From Pseudomonas fluorescens (GTDB lineage: Bacteria; Pseudomonadota; Gammaproteobacteria; Pseudomonadales; Pseudomonadaceae): 47,293 nucleotides of DNA. Where the stretch lies: NCBI RefSeq assembly GCF_000968015.1, contig NZ_LACH01000034.1:76226-123518 (forward strand). Reading direction: 5' to 3'. The notes below the pieces were generated by a model. The model made no database searches. It saw only the letters and a program-made list of their open reading frames with translations, and was not told the origin of the DNA. Shown here one piece after another: positions 17,151-25,265 of the stretch (its first letter is position 1; the number at the start of each line of letters is the position of its first letter). The position numbers were made by a program, and so were the translations under genes.

Positions 17151-18728
17151 TTATTCCCACTCAATGGTCGCTGGCGGCTTGCTCGACACGTCATAAGTAA
17201 CGCGGGAGATGCCTTCGATTTCATTGATGATGCGGCCGCTGACGGTTTCCAGCAGTTCGTAAGGCAGGTGTGCCCAACGTGCGGTCATGAAGTCGATGGT
17301 TTCTACGGCACGCAGGGCAACAACCCAGGCGTAACGACGGCCATCGCCGACAACGCCAACCGATTTCACCGGCTGGAACACCACGAACGCCTGGCTGACC
17401 TTGTGGTACCAGTCGGCCTTGCGCAGTTCTTCGATGAAGATGTGGTCGGCGCGACGCAGCAGGTCGGCGTATTCCTTCTTCACTTCACCGAGGATCCGCA
17501 CGCCCAGGCCCGGGCCCGGGAACGGGTGACGGTAGACCATGTCGTACGGCAGGCCGAGTTCCAGGCCCAGACGACGGACTTCGTCCTTGAACAGCTCGCG
17601 CAGGGGTTCAACCAGCTTGAGGTTCATTTCTTCCGGCAGGCCACCCACGTTGTGGTGCGACTTGATCACGTGAGCCTTGCCGCTTTTGGCGCCAGCCGAC
17701 TCGATCACGTCCGGGTAGATGGTGCCTTGGGCGAGGTACTTGATGTTGTCCAGTTTGTTGGACTGGGCATCGAATACGTCGATGAAGGTACGGCCGATGA
17801 TTTTGCGCTTTTTCTCTGGATCGCTTTCGCCAGCCAGGTTGTTCAGGAACTGATCTTCGGCGTTGGCGCGAATCACTTTGACGCCCATGTTCTCGGCGAA
17901 CATGGCCATCACTTGCTCGCCTTCATGCAGACGCAGCAGGCCGTTGTCGACGAAGACGCAGGTCAGCTGGTCGCCGATGGCTTTGTGCAGCAACGCGGCG
18001 ACCACCGAGGAGTCAACGCCGCCGGACAGGCCGAGCAGTACGTTGTCGGTACCGACCTGGGCGCGAATGTTGGCGATGGCGTCTTCAGCAATCTTCGAAG
18101 GCGTCCACAAGGCTTCGCAGCCGCAGATGTCGAGGATAAAGCGCGAGAGGATGCGACCGCCCTGCTTGGTGTGGGTCACTTCCGGGTGGAACTGCACGCC
18201 GTAGTAGCCACGAGCATCGTCGAACATGCCAGCGATCGGGCAGCTTGGGGTGCTGGCCAGGATGTGGAACTCCTGAGGCATCTTGGTGACCTTGTCACCG
18301 TGACTCATCCATACGTCGAGGCCGAACAGGCCGTCGGCGTCGATGTGGTCTTCGATGCCGTCGAGCAGACGGCTCTTGCCGACCACGTCGACACGGGCGT
18401 AACCGAACTCACGCAGTTCGGAACCTTCAACCTTGCCACCCAGCTGTTCAGCCATGGTCTGCATACCGTAGCAGATACCGAAGACCGGTACGCCCAGGTC
18501 AAACACAGCTTGCGGGCAGCGAGGGCTGTTAGCTTCGTGTACGGACTCGGGGCCGCCGGCGAGAATGACGCCTTTTGGAGCGAATTCGCGAATCGCGTCT
18601 TCATCCATATCGAACGGATGCAGTTCGCAGTACACGCCGATTTCACGCACGCGGCGGGCAATCAGCTGGGTGTACTGGGAACCGAAGTCGAGGATCAGGA
18701 TGCGGTGAGCGTGAATGTCGAGGGCCAT
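17151..18728 (-). CDS. guaA: GMP synthase (glutamine-hydrolysing)
   Basis: GuaA aminates XMP to GMP using glutamine and ATP. At 525 residues it has the standard length. The class I glutamine amidotransferase domain has its triad C86 (GICYGMQ), H181 and E183 (HPE). The ATP-pyrophosphatase P-loop LSGGVDSS lies at about 234-241, and the C-terminal dimerisation domain ends in the conserved PPATIEWE. It lies 99 bases downstream of guaB, with which it probably forms an operon. Confidence 0.98.
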   Translation of the reverse strand: MALDIHAHRILILDFGSQYTQLIARRVREIGVYCELHPFDMDEDAIREFAPKGVILAGGPESVHEANSPRCPQAVFDLGVPVFGICYGMQTMAEQLGGKVEGSELREFGYARVDVVGKSRLLDGIEDHIDADGLFGLDVWMSHGDKVTKMPQEFHILASTPSCPIAGMFDDARGYYGVQFHPEVTHTKQGGRILSRFILDICGCEALWTPSKIAEDAIANIRAQVGTDNVLLGLSGGVDSSVVAALLHKAIGDQLTCVFVDNGLLRLHEGEQVMAMFAENMGVKVIRANAEDQFLNNLAGESDPEKKRKIIGRTFIDVFDAQSNKLDNIKYLAQGTIYPDVIESAGAKSGKAHVIKSHHNVGGLPEEMNLKLVEPLRELFKDEVRRLGLELGLPYDMVYRHPFPGPGLGVRILGEVKKEYADLLRRADHIFIEELRKADWYHKVSQAFVVFQPVKSVGVVGDGRRYAWVVALRAVETIDFMTARWAHLPYELLETVSGRIINEIEGISRVTYDVSSKPPATIEWE

Positions 18729-18827
18729 GATTCAGTCTCGTCTAAGTAATTCAGAAACAGTCGTGATTCAGAAACAACTCGGGGCTGAATAAAACAGCCC
18801 CGGTTACTTAACTTATTGCTGGAAGGC

Positions 18828-20297
18828 TCAACCTACGCGGTAGTTTGGCGCTTCTTTGGTGATCTGTACGTCGTGAACGTGGGACTCGGCCATGCCAGCG
18901 CCGGTGATCCGCACGAACTCAGGCTTGGTGCGCATTTCTTCGATGTCGGCACTGCCGGTGTAACCCATCGAGGAACGCAGGCCGCCCATCAGTTGATGGA
19001 TGATGGCGCTCAGTGTGCCCTTGTAAGGAACACGCCCTTCGATACCTTCCGGAACCAGTTTCTCGGCGCCTGCCGAGGAGTCCTGGAAGTAACGGTCGGA
19101 GGAGCCTTGAGCCTGGGACATGGCGCCCAGCGAACCCATGCCGCGGTAAGCCTTGTACGAACGCCCCTGGAACAGTTCGATCTCGCCCGGCGCTTCTTCA
19201 GTACCGGCGAACATCGAGCCCATCATCACGCAGGAAGCACCGGCAACGATGGCCTTGGACAGGTCACCGGAGAAACGGATGCCGCCGTCGGCGATCAACG
19301 GAACGCCAGTGCCTTCGAGGGCAGCGGCGACGTTGGCGATGGCGCTGATTTGCGGGACGCCGACACCAGCGACGATACGGGTGGTGCAGATCGAGCCTGG
19401 GCCGATACCGACCTTGACCGCATCGGCGCCCGCTTCGGCCAGAGCCTTGGCGGCAGCGCCGGTGGCGATGTTGCCGCCGATGACCTGCACTTCAGGGAAA
19501 TTCTGTTTGACCCAGCGAACGCGGTCGATCACACCTTTGGAATGACCGTGAGCGGTGTCGACCACCACTACGTCAACGCCGGCATTGACCAGGGCGGCTA
19601 CGCGATCACCGGTGTCTTTACCGGTACCGACAGCAGCGCCAACACGCAGACGACCTTGATCGTCCTTGCTGGCCAGCGGGTAAGCCTTGGCTTTTTCGAT
19701 GTCGTTGACGGTCATCATGCCTTTGAGGGCAAATTTGTCGTCGACGATCAGAACGCGTTCAATGCGGTGTTTGTGCAACAACTCGCGGACGTCGTTCTTG
19801 TCGGCGCCTTCCTTGACCGTGACCAGACGCTCTTTAGGCGTCATCACTTCACGGACGCTGGCGTCCAGACGGTTTTCGAATCGTACGTCACGGGAAGTGA
19901 CGATGCCGACCAGGTCGCCATCGTGCAGTACCGGAACGCCGGAGATGTTGTGCATGCGGGTCAGTTCGAACAGTTCACGAACCGTGGCGTCAGCCTCGAT
20001 GGTGATCGGGTCCTTGACCACGCCGGCCTCATAACGCTTGACCTTGCGCACTTCGGCAGCTTGCTGCTCGATGGTCATGTTCTTGTGGATAATGCCGATG
20101 CCACCTTCCTGAGCCATGGCAATTGCCAGACGGGCTTCAGTAACGGTGTCCATGGCGGCAGAAACCAGAGGAATATTCAGCTCGATGCCACGGGTTAGGC
20201 GGGTCTTGAGACTGACTTCGTTAGGAAGCACCTCGGAATAACCAGGCACTAGGAGAATGTCGTCGAATGTCAGAGCTTCTTGGCTGATACGCAGCAT
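18828..20297 (-). CDS. guaB: IMP dehydrogenase
   Basis: GuaB oxidises IMP to XMP, the committed step of guanine nucleotide synthesis. The 489-residue protein has the catalytic barrel interrupted by two CBS domains, the catalytic Cys in GPGSICTTRIV and the mobile flap region YRGMGSLGAM. The ATG at 20297 gives the family N-terminus MLRISQEALTFDDI; a start at 20348 would lie upstream of the -10 box and is rejected. The promoter upstream is strong and has a GC-rich discriminator. Confidence 0.98.
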   Translation of the reverse strand: MLRISQEALTFDDILLVPGYSEVLPNEVSLKTRLTRGIELNIPLVSAAMDTVTEARLAIAMAQEGGIGIIHKNMTIEQQAAEVRKVKRYEAGVVKDPITIEADATVRELFELTRMHNISGVPVLHDGDLVGIVTSRDVRFENRLDASVREVMTPKERLVTVKEGADKNDVRELLHKHRIERVLIVDDKFALKGMMTVNDIEKAKAYPLASKDDQGRLRVGAAVGTGKDTGDRVAALVNAGVDVVVVDTAHGHSKGVIDRVRWVKQNFPEVQVIGGNIATGAAAKALAEAGADAVKVGIGPGSICTTRIVAGVGVPQISAIANVAAALEGTGVPLIADGGIRFSGDLSKAIVAGASCVMMGSMFAGTEEAPGEIELFQGRSYKAYRGMGSLGAMSQAQGSSDRYFQDSSAGAEKLVPEGIEGRVPYKGTLSAIIHQLMGGLRSSMGYTGSADIEEMRTKPEFVRITGAGMAESHVHDVQITKEAPNYRVG

Positions 20298-20333
20298 CGC
20301 GGGGGCTCCCGAGCGGGAAAATGGAAGCGCGCC

Positions 20334-20362
20334 ATTATAGTCAGACACCCCCTCGGGTTCAA
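20334..20362 (-). promoter_or_regulatory. Sigma-70 promoter of guaBA
   Basis: Read on the minus strand: -35 TTGAAC (20362-20357), 17-base spacer, and perfect -10 TATAAT (20339-20334). It is followed by the GC-rich GGCGCGC, so transcription should begin near 20327, about 30 bases before the guaB start. GC-rich discriminators are a mark of ppGpp/DksA-repressed promoters, as known for E. coli guaB. Confidence 0.8.
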
Positions 20363-20414
20363 TGTAAAACTCTGTCTATTATTAGCATTACTGATATACG
20401 GGGGTTATTGCCGC

Positions 20415-20509
20415 GTAGGAGCTGCCGAAGGCTGCGATCTTTTGATCTTGATTTTCGGCGCGGCTAAAAATTTCAAGATCAAAAGATCGCAGCCTTCGGC
20501 AGCTCCTAC
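20415..20509. repeat. GTAGGAGCTGCCGAAGGC-family palindrome, 37-bp perfect arms
   Basis: Arms 20415-20451 and 20473-20509 are exact reverse complements over 37 bases. This is the second copy of the family seen at 8291-8381. It lies between the guaB promoter and the 3' end of the next minus-strand gene. Confidence 0.9.
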
Positions 20510-20522
20510 TCGGGTATCGCAT

Positions 20523-21071
20523 TCACAATTCGACTTTCACCCAACTGACAGGCTGATCGAGCCAATCGGCAAATTCGTCGATAAAGCTCTGTTTGAACCC
20601 GGCCTCGGCCCAGTTGTTGAAGATAAAGCCCAGGTTGGAAAAGCCGCATTCCTGCAGGAAAAGAAAGCCGTTGATGTCATCTTCATGCCCGCACTCCGGA
20701 CACGTGAAGTTATCGGTGCGCCCCGGCATCCAGTCTTCCAGGCTTTCGAACAGCGCTTCGCCGACTTCCTTGCGGCACTCGGCGCAACCCGCCTCTTCAA
20801 GGAAACCCTTGGCCGGCGTATAGATGCAGCGCTTGGTGATGATTTCCAGGCCATTGATCGGTTCGCCGAACGGCAGCGCTTCAGGATGCAGCACTACAGC
20901 GCGGGCACCGTCGGCGATGGCATGAGCCATGCGGTTGCCAGTGCGGCCACACGTGGTCAGTTCTTCTTTAATGATGTTCTTGCGCACCAGCCAACGCACG
21001 ACCGCCCGGGCCCGGGGTTCGTGCACCGGCAGTGTGGAGATTTTCGGGACAATAATGCTTTGCGAATTCAT
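20523..21071 (-). CDS. Uncharacterised protein with zinc-ribbon-like cysteine pairs
   Basis: This 182-residue soluble protein is conserved in pseudomonads, where it is often mislabelled a sugar ABC transporter ATPase; no Walker motifs are present. Two CxxC pairs, C96/C99 and C124/C127 (CPECGHEDD), suggest a zinc ribbon. The C-terminal part has many aromatic and acidic residues (FNNWAEAGFKQSFIDEFADWL). The ATG at 21071 is preferred because AGG lies 9 bases upstream; a GTG at 21077 is too close to that site. It is flanked by repeats on both sides, so it is probably transcribed alone. Function is not known. Confidence 0.75.
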   Translation of the reverse strand: MNSQSIIVPKISTLPVHEPRARAVVRWLVRKNIIKEELTTCGRTGNRMAHAIADGARAVVLHPEALPFGEPINGLEIITKRCIYTPAKGFLEEAGCAECRKEVGEALFESLEDWMPGRTDNFTCPECGHEDDINGFLFLQECGFSNLGFIFNNWAEAGFKQSFIDEFADWLDQPVSWVKVEL

Positions 21072-21106
21072 GGGCACAAGCCTGCAAATACTGAATGTTC
21101 ACCCCG

Positions 21107-21194
21107 GTAGGAGTGAGCCTGCTCGCGATCGCGGTGTATCAGTCGACAACATTATTGAATGTTAAACCGCTATCGCGAGCAGGCTCACTCCTAC
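21107..21194. repeat. REPIN upstream of zinc-ribbon gene
   Basis: The core arms GTAGGAGTGAGCCTGCTC and complement lie at the two ends. The interior (GTGTATCAGTCGACAACA-like) is nearly the reverse complement of the interior of the REPIN at 22041-22130, so the two copies sit in opposite orientation around the TauE gene. Confidence 0.88.
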
Positions 21195-21234
21195 AGGGTT
21201 TGCGGGCGGCAGCTTAATCCCTGACACTCTCAGG

Positions 21235-22002
21235 TCAAGTGCTCAGATAGCGTCCGACCAAGGCAATTCCGCTGGCGAGCACCAACCAGGTCACCAGCCG
21301 CACAAACGCCTCGCGGGACAACCTCATGGTCAACCGCCGGCCGATCCACAGCCCCAATGCCATGGCCGGCAATAAACACAGCGCTAATAACAATAAGGGT
21401 AGCTCGGCATACACACCCGCGACAGCAAACAGGCTCAAGCGCACCACGGTGCTGCAACTGATCAGCGCACTCTGGGTCGCCCGGGCCGCCTCTTTGGGCA
21501 GGCGACTGTTCAAATAGATCGCATATAAAAAGCCGCCACTGCCAAACAATGCCCCAAACATCCCGCCCACCGTGCCCATCGGCACGGCCCAAGCGGCGGA
21601 CAATTGTGTCGGACGGGTTTTGACCCACAGGCTGTAAATCGCGTAGGTGCTGATAAACAGCCCCATCAATAGCAACAACACATCGGATTTCAGATTCAGT
21701 AGAAAAACAACCCCCAGCGTGCAGCCCACCGCCATGCACGGCAGCAGCCGCAGCAACTCAGGCTTCGCCACATCCCGTCGCGAAGGCAGCAAATTGCCAA
21801 ATGCCGCGACGAAATCCAGCAGCACCAACAGCGGCACGATCTTCGACAGCGGCATGAACAGGATCAATATCGGCCCGGCCACCAACGCGGTACCGAAACC
21901 GGCAATACCGAACACGATGTAGGCCAGGGCAATGCCCAACGCGATTACCAGCCAGTCCGTAGCGCCGAATGGCCATTGGTTCAACAACTCGAATGCATTC
22001 AT
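21235..22002 (-). CDS. TauE/SafE-family (DUF81) membrane permease
   Basis: This 255-residue integral membrane protein has about eight hydrophobic segments arranged as two repeats, each beginning with a glycine-rich stretch (FGIAGFGTALVAGP; GMFGALFGSGGFLYAIYL). The family exports or imports small sulfonates, sulfite or other organic anions, and the substrate cannot be told from sequence. The ATG at 22002 gives the membrane protein N-terminus; a start at 22077 would translate a repeat element. It stands alone between two inverted REPINs. Confidence 0.85.
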   Translation of the reverse strand: MNAFELLNQWPFGATDWLVIALGIALAYIVFGIAGFGTALVAGPILILFMPLSKIVPLLVLLDFVAAFGNLLPSRRDVAKPELLRLLPCMAVGCTLGVVFLLNLKSDVLLLLMGLFISTYAIYSLWVKTRPTQLSAAWAVPMGTVGGMFGALFGSGGFLYAIYLNSRLPKEAARATQSALISCSTVVRLSLFAVAGVYAELPLLLLALCLLPAMALGLWIGRRLTMRLSREAFVRLVTWLVLASGIALVGRYLST

Positions 22003-22040
22003 TGCATGTCTTCCTTGAGTCCGGGCCCCGACTTTACCCT

Positions 22041-22130
22041 TGTAGGAGTGAGCCTGCTCGCGATAGCGGTTTAGCATTCAATACTGTTGTCGACTGATAC
22101 ACCGCTATCGCGAGCAGGCTCACTCCTACA
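22041..22130. repeat. REPIN upstream of TauE gene
   Basis: It starts TGTAGGAGTGAGCCTGCTC and ends with the complement. The interior is related, inverted, to the copy at 21107-21194. It lies in the divergent gap between the TauE-family gene and xseA. Confidence 0.9.
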
Positions 22131-22186
22131 GGGGAATTTCGCTGATTCATGGAGATTGATCCTCGAATGCCTTTAAACTGCGCCCC

Positions 22187-23566
22187 ATGATTAAAGATCC
22201 CTTTGCAAGACTCGGCCTGGACCGTGAAGTCCTGACTGTCAGCCAGCTCAACGGCCGCGCGCGGGTGTTGCTCGAAGACGTGTTCAGCAACATCTGGGTC
22301 GAAGGCGAAATCTCCAACCTGGCCCGCCCGGCGTCCGGCCACGTGTATTTCACCCTCAAGGACAGCGGTGCCCAGGTGCGTTGCGCACTGTTCCGGCAGA
22401 ACGCGGCGCGGGTTCGTCAGGCGTTAAAGGACGGCCTGGCGGTCAAGGTCCGCGGCAAAGTTTCGCTGTTCGAGGGCCGCGGCGACTATCAGCTGATCCT
22501 CGATACCGTGGAGCCGGCCGGTGACGGTGCGCTGCGTCTGGCGTTCGATGCACTGAAGGAAAAACTCAGCGCCGAAGGCCTGTTCAGCGCCGAACGCAAA
22601 GTGCCGCTGCCGGCGCATCCGCAACGCATCGGCATCATCAGCTCGCCCACCGGCGCGGTGATTCGCGACATCATCAGCGTATTCCGCCGTCGTGCGCCGC
22701 AGATTCAACTGACGTTGATCCCCACTGCCGTGCAGGGCCGCGAAGCCACTGCGCAGATTGTCCGCGCATTGAAACTGGCGGACGCCCGTGGTTTCGACGC
22801 GTTGATCCTGGCCCGTGGCGGCGGTTCGCTGGAAGACCTCTGGTGCTTCAACGAAGAAGCCGTAGCCCGCGCCGTGGATGCCTGTGTGACACCGATTGTC
22901 AGCGCCGTCGGCCATGAAACCGACGTGTCGATCAGTGACTTCGTGGCCGACGTCCGCGCCCCGACGCCGTCCGCCGCCGCCGAACTGCTCGCGCCGGATT
23001 CCAGTGACCTGGTCCGCCGGGTCGAAAGCCTGCATCGACGGCTGGTGATGCGCATCCGAGATCGCTTGATGCGTGATCGGCTGCGCCTGGAAGGCATGTC
23101 CCGCCGCTTGCGTCATCCCGGCGAACGTCTGCGCCAGCAAGCGCAACGCCTGGATGATCTGGACATGCGCATGCGCCGCGCGTTCGAACGCAGCCTCAAT
23201 ACCCGTCGCGAACGGTTGATCCGTCTGGAAACCCGCCTCGCCGGGCAACACCCGGGACGGCAACTGGCGATGCTCCGTCAGCGCCTCGACAGCCTTGCCG
23301 AACGCCTGCCCCGTGCCATGCGCGAAGGGCTCAAATCCCGTCGCCTGCAACTGCAAAGCCAGATGCAGACGCTGCATGTGGTCAGCCCTTTGGCGACCCT
23401 TGGCCGTGGCTACAGCATTTTGCTGGACGAACGCGGCAACGCGATCCGCAACGCCGCGCAAACCCACAATGGTCAGCGTCTAAAAGCCAGACTTGGCGAA
23501 GGCGAACTGCAAGTGCGGGTCGAAGACAATCACCTGACGCCTGTCACCCTTTCTTTACTGGATTGA
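22187..23566 (+). CDS. xseA: Exodeoxyribonuclease VII large subunit
   Basis: XseA is the catalytic subunit of ExoVII, which degrades single-stranded DNA from both ends. At 459 residues the length is normal. The N-terminal OB-fold (about 10-105) includes VEGEISNLARPASGHVYFTL. The catalytic domain contains ARGGGSLEDLWCFNEE and SAVGHETDVSISDFVADVRAPTPSAAAE. A long basic coiled-coil follows, then a C-terminal domain (SPLATLGRGYSIL). The M23 peptidase gene starts 3 bases after its stop. The small subunit xseB is not in this window. Confidence 0.97.
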   Translation: MIKDPFARLGLDREVLTVSQLNGRARVLLEDVFSNIWVEGEISNLARPASGHVYFTLKDSGAQVRCALFRQNAARVRQALKDGLAVKVRGKVSLFEGRGDYQLILDTVEPAGDGALRLAFDALKEKLSAEGLFSAERKVPLPAHPQRIGIISSPTGAVIRDIISVFRRRAPQIQLTLIPTAVQGREATAQIVRALKLADARGFDALILARGGGSLEDLWCFNEEAVARAVDACVTPIVSAVGHETDVSISDFVADVRAPTPSAAAELLAPDSSDLVRRVESLHRRLVMRIRDRLMRDRLRLEGMSRRLRHPGERLRQQAQRLDDLDMRMRRAFERSLNTRRERLIRLETRLAGQHPGRQLAMLRQRLDSLAERLPRAMREGLKSRRLQLQSQMQTLHVVSPLATLGRGYSILLDERGNAIRNAAQTHNGQRLKARLGEGELQVRVEDNHLTPVTLSLLD

Positions 23567-23569
23567 TCC

Positions 23570-24391
23570 ATGCCGCGTTTTTTAGCTCCGCTGCTGTTGC
23601 TGTGCCTGACCTTCAACGCCCACGCCGACAGTTACATCACCCGCCTGTTGAACAAACCGGTGCCGGGCGGCGTGGCCGTGGTGGATCTGGGTACCTCTGC
23701 GCAGGCGCCGAAGGCCAGTTATCAAGGCAAGCCTGTGCTGGTGGTCAAGGAACAGAACAACTGGCTGGCGATTGTCGGTGTGCCGCTGACAGTTAAACCG
23801 GGCACTCAGCAGCTCAGCAGTGGCGGCCGCACTCTGAGTTTCAACGTGGGTAACAAGAAATACCCGGAACAGCACATCACGTTGAAGAACACACAGCAGG
23901 TCAATCCGAACCCGGAGAATCTCAAGCGCATCGAGGGTGAATTGGCCGAACAGATCCAGGCTTACCGCAGCTTCAGCCCGAACACCCCGAGTAACCTGCT
24001 GCTGGACAAACCGGTCAACGGCCCGCTGTCGAGCAAGTTCGGCGTGCGCCGTTTCTTCAATGGTGAAGAGCGTAATCCTCACGCGGGCCTGGACTTCGCC
24101 GTGCCTGCCGGTACGCCGATCAAGACCCCGGCGGCGGGTAAGGTGATCCTGATCGGCAACTACTTTTTCAACGGCAACACGGTGTTCGTCGATCACGGGC
24201 AGGGCTTTATCAGCATGTTCTGCCACATGTCGAAAATCGATGTGAAGGTTGGCCAGCAATTGGCCCGTGGTGGAGTGGTCGGAAAAGTGGGTGCCACCGG
24301 GCGCGCGACCGGGCCGCATATGCACTGGAATGTCAGCCTGAATGATGCGCGGGTTGATCCCGCGATTTTCATCGGTGCATTTCAACCATAA
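23570..24391 (+). CDS. Secreted M23 (LytM-type) peptidoglycan endopeptidase
   Basis: This 273-residue periplasmic zinc metallopeptidase is predicted to cut peptidoglycan cross-links. The signal peptide is MPRFLAPLLLLCLTFNAHA. A beta-rich N-terminal region precedes the LytM domain (about 150-273), which keeps the complete zinc/catalytic set: H171 and D175 (HAGLD), H219, and H250-x-H252. It is therefore probably active rather than a degenerate activator such as EnvC or NlpD. It begins 3 bases after xseA and is probably co-transcribed; orthologues follow xseA in other pseudomonads. Confidence 0.92.
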   Translation: MPRFLAPLLLLCLTFNAHADSYITRLLNKPVPGGVAVVDLGTSAQAPKASYQGKPVLVVKEQNNWLAIVGVPLTVKPGTQQLSSGGRTLSFNVGNKKYPEQHITLKNTQQVNPNPENLKRIEGELAEQIQAYRSFSPNTPSNLLLDKPVNGPLSSKFGVRRFFNGEERNPHAGLDFAVPAGTPIKTPAAGKVILIGNYFFNGNTVFVDHGQGFISMFCHMSKIDVKVGQQLARGGVVGKVGATGRATGPHMHWNVSLNDARVDPAIFIGAFQP

Positions 24392-24414
24392 ATAGTTGTT
24401 GAGGCTGCTGGCCT

Positions 24415-24491
24415 CATCGCGAGCAGGCTCACTCCTACAGGTGATCTATGGCGTACACAAATCCAATGTAGGAGTGAGCCTGCTCGCGATG
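24415..24491. repeat. REP pair downstream of M23 gene
   Basis: Inverted arms 24415-24439 and 24467-24491 (ATCGCGAGCAGGCTCACTCC and complement) enclose a 27-base unrelated loop. They lie between convergent genes; no other terminator was seen here. Confidence 0.88.
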
Positions 24492-24510
24492 GCGGCATAA
24501 CAGACACCAC

Positions 24511-24867
24511 CTATTCAGCCTCCAGGTCCTCAATCCCATGAATTTCCCGGTGCGCCAGGCATTCCTTGATCCAAGCCTGGGTTTCCGGTGAGAAGCCCGC
24601 CAACTCTTCAGCGCTGATCAACTCATGAGTACACAACCCCAGCAAGTGAGCAGGTGCCTCATTGCGTAAGTGAGGGAAAACGCCAAACGCCCAATACAGC
24701 TCCTGTTGACCCGCCTTCAGCCTTTCCTCACTGGTTTCAATACGCTCGTAAGGCGCAATGCTTTTATCCAGCACTATGCGCTCGACCTCTTCCATGATCC
24801 GGATGCATAGCCGCTCATGGGCCAACGGACGCAGTGCGCTATAAAGCTTCCAATCCGACTCGTTCAT
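24511..24867 (-). CDS. Conserved Pseudomonas hypothetical protein, 118 aa
   Basis: This is a small acidic soluble protein (MNESDWKLYSALRPLAHERL start, EIHGIEDLEAE end). It looks mainly alpha-helical and has no signal, membrane segment or recognised motif. The ATG at 24867 is chosen because AGGAGT lies 6-7 bases upstream; the frame stays open to 24936 but without a better site. Function is not known. It is divergent from leuA across a 398-base gap. Confidence 0.7.
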   Translation of the reverse strand: MNESDWKLYSALRPLAHERLCIRIMEEVERIVLDKSIAPYERIETSEERLKAGQQELYWAFGVFPHLRNEAPAHLLGLCTHELISAEELAGFSPETQAWIKECLAHREIHGIEDLEAE

Positions 24868-25031
24868 GGTCGACTCCTGCCTGCCAGTAGTCCTTGGTGA
24901 GGCTTTAAGAATAGCCGCGCTGACACGCCCCATCACCGAAACCCTTCAATTGCGCATCGCTCAAACCTCGCGCAAACATAAAAACAATCACCGCCGTTCA
25001 CCGCAATAAAATCTCGATAAGAACGACTTTT

Positions 25032-25054
25032 AGAGGATTCCTCTCAATTTTTTT
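25032..25054 (+). terminator. Weak hairpin plus T-tract in the leuA upstream region
   Basis: A 5-base stem (AGAGG, loop ATT, CCTCT) is followed after two to three bases by seven Ts. It would terminate plus-strand transcription, yet no plus-strand gene lies close upstream, so it may belong to the leuA leader. The short stem makes it uncertain. Confidence 0.35.
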
Positions 25055-25068
25055 CGACCGCTTGCCAT

Positions 25069-25096
25069 CCTTCACCCTCGCGGTTAGGGTTGAAGG
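25069..25096 (+). promoter_or_regulatory. Hairpin covering the ribosome site of the leuA leader ORF
   Basis: CCTTCACCCT (25069-25078) can pair with AGGGTTGAAGG (25086-25096), with one bulged base. The right arm contains GAAGG, the only plausible ribosome site for the small ORF starting at 25098, so its translation could be structure-controlled. Confidence 0.45.
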
Positions 25097-25097
25097 C

Positions 25098-25175
25098 ATG
25101 AAAACCTCTCACACCCTCATTCAGCTTCGCCAGCACCGCAGCTTGTGCCTTGTCAGTGCACGACTGCCAGGCTGA
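25098..25175 (+). CDS. Candidate leader peptide upstream of leuA, 25 aa
   Basis: A small ORF of 25 codons begins MKTSHTLIQLRQ and ends SARLPG. GAAGG lies directly before its ATG. It contains five Leu codons (residues 7, 10, 16, 18, 23) but no consecutive Leu run, and an Arg/His-rich centre followed by L-C-L-V-S. Its stop is 90 bases before leuA. A 5-base stem GGCCG/CGGCC at 25228-25245, with a T-run in the loop, lies between the stop and leuA. Position and length suggest an attenuation-type leader peptide. No expression evidence is available, and the composition is not that of a classical leucine leader. Confidence 0.45.
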   Translation: MKTSHTLIQLRQHRSLCLVSARLPG

Positions 25176-25265
25176 ATCGCGGTGCCTCGTCCTACGCTTT
25201 ATCCCCAGAACATTTGATCCACCGGCAGGCCGCCTTTTTTCGGCCCACACAATAAGGATTTCCCG

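Noticed and set aside
17088..18749. Long plus-strand frame opposite guaA
   Set aside because: It is the complement shadow of guaA, with no ribosome site or recognisable domain.
21107..22130. Possible CRISPR-like spaced repeats
   Set aside because: The repeated units are inverted pairs scattered between genes, not direct repeats with regular spacers; they are REP/REPIN elements.
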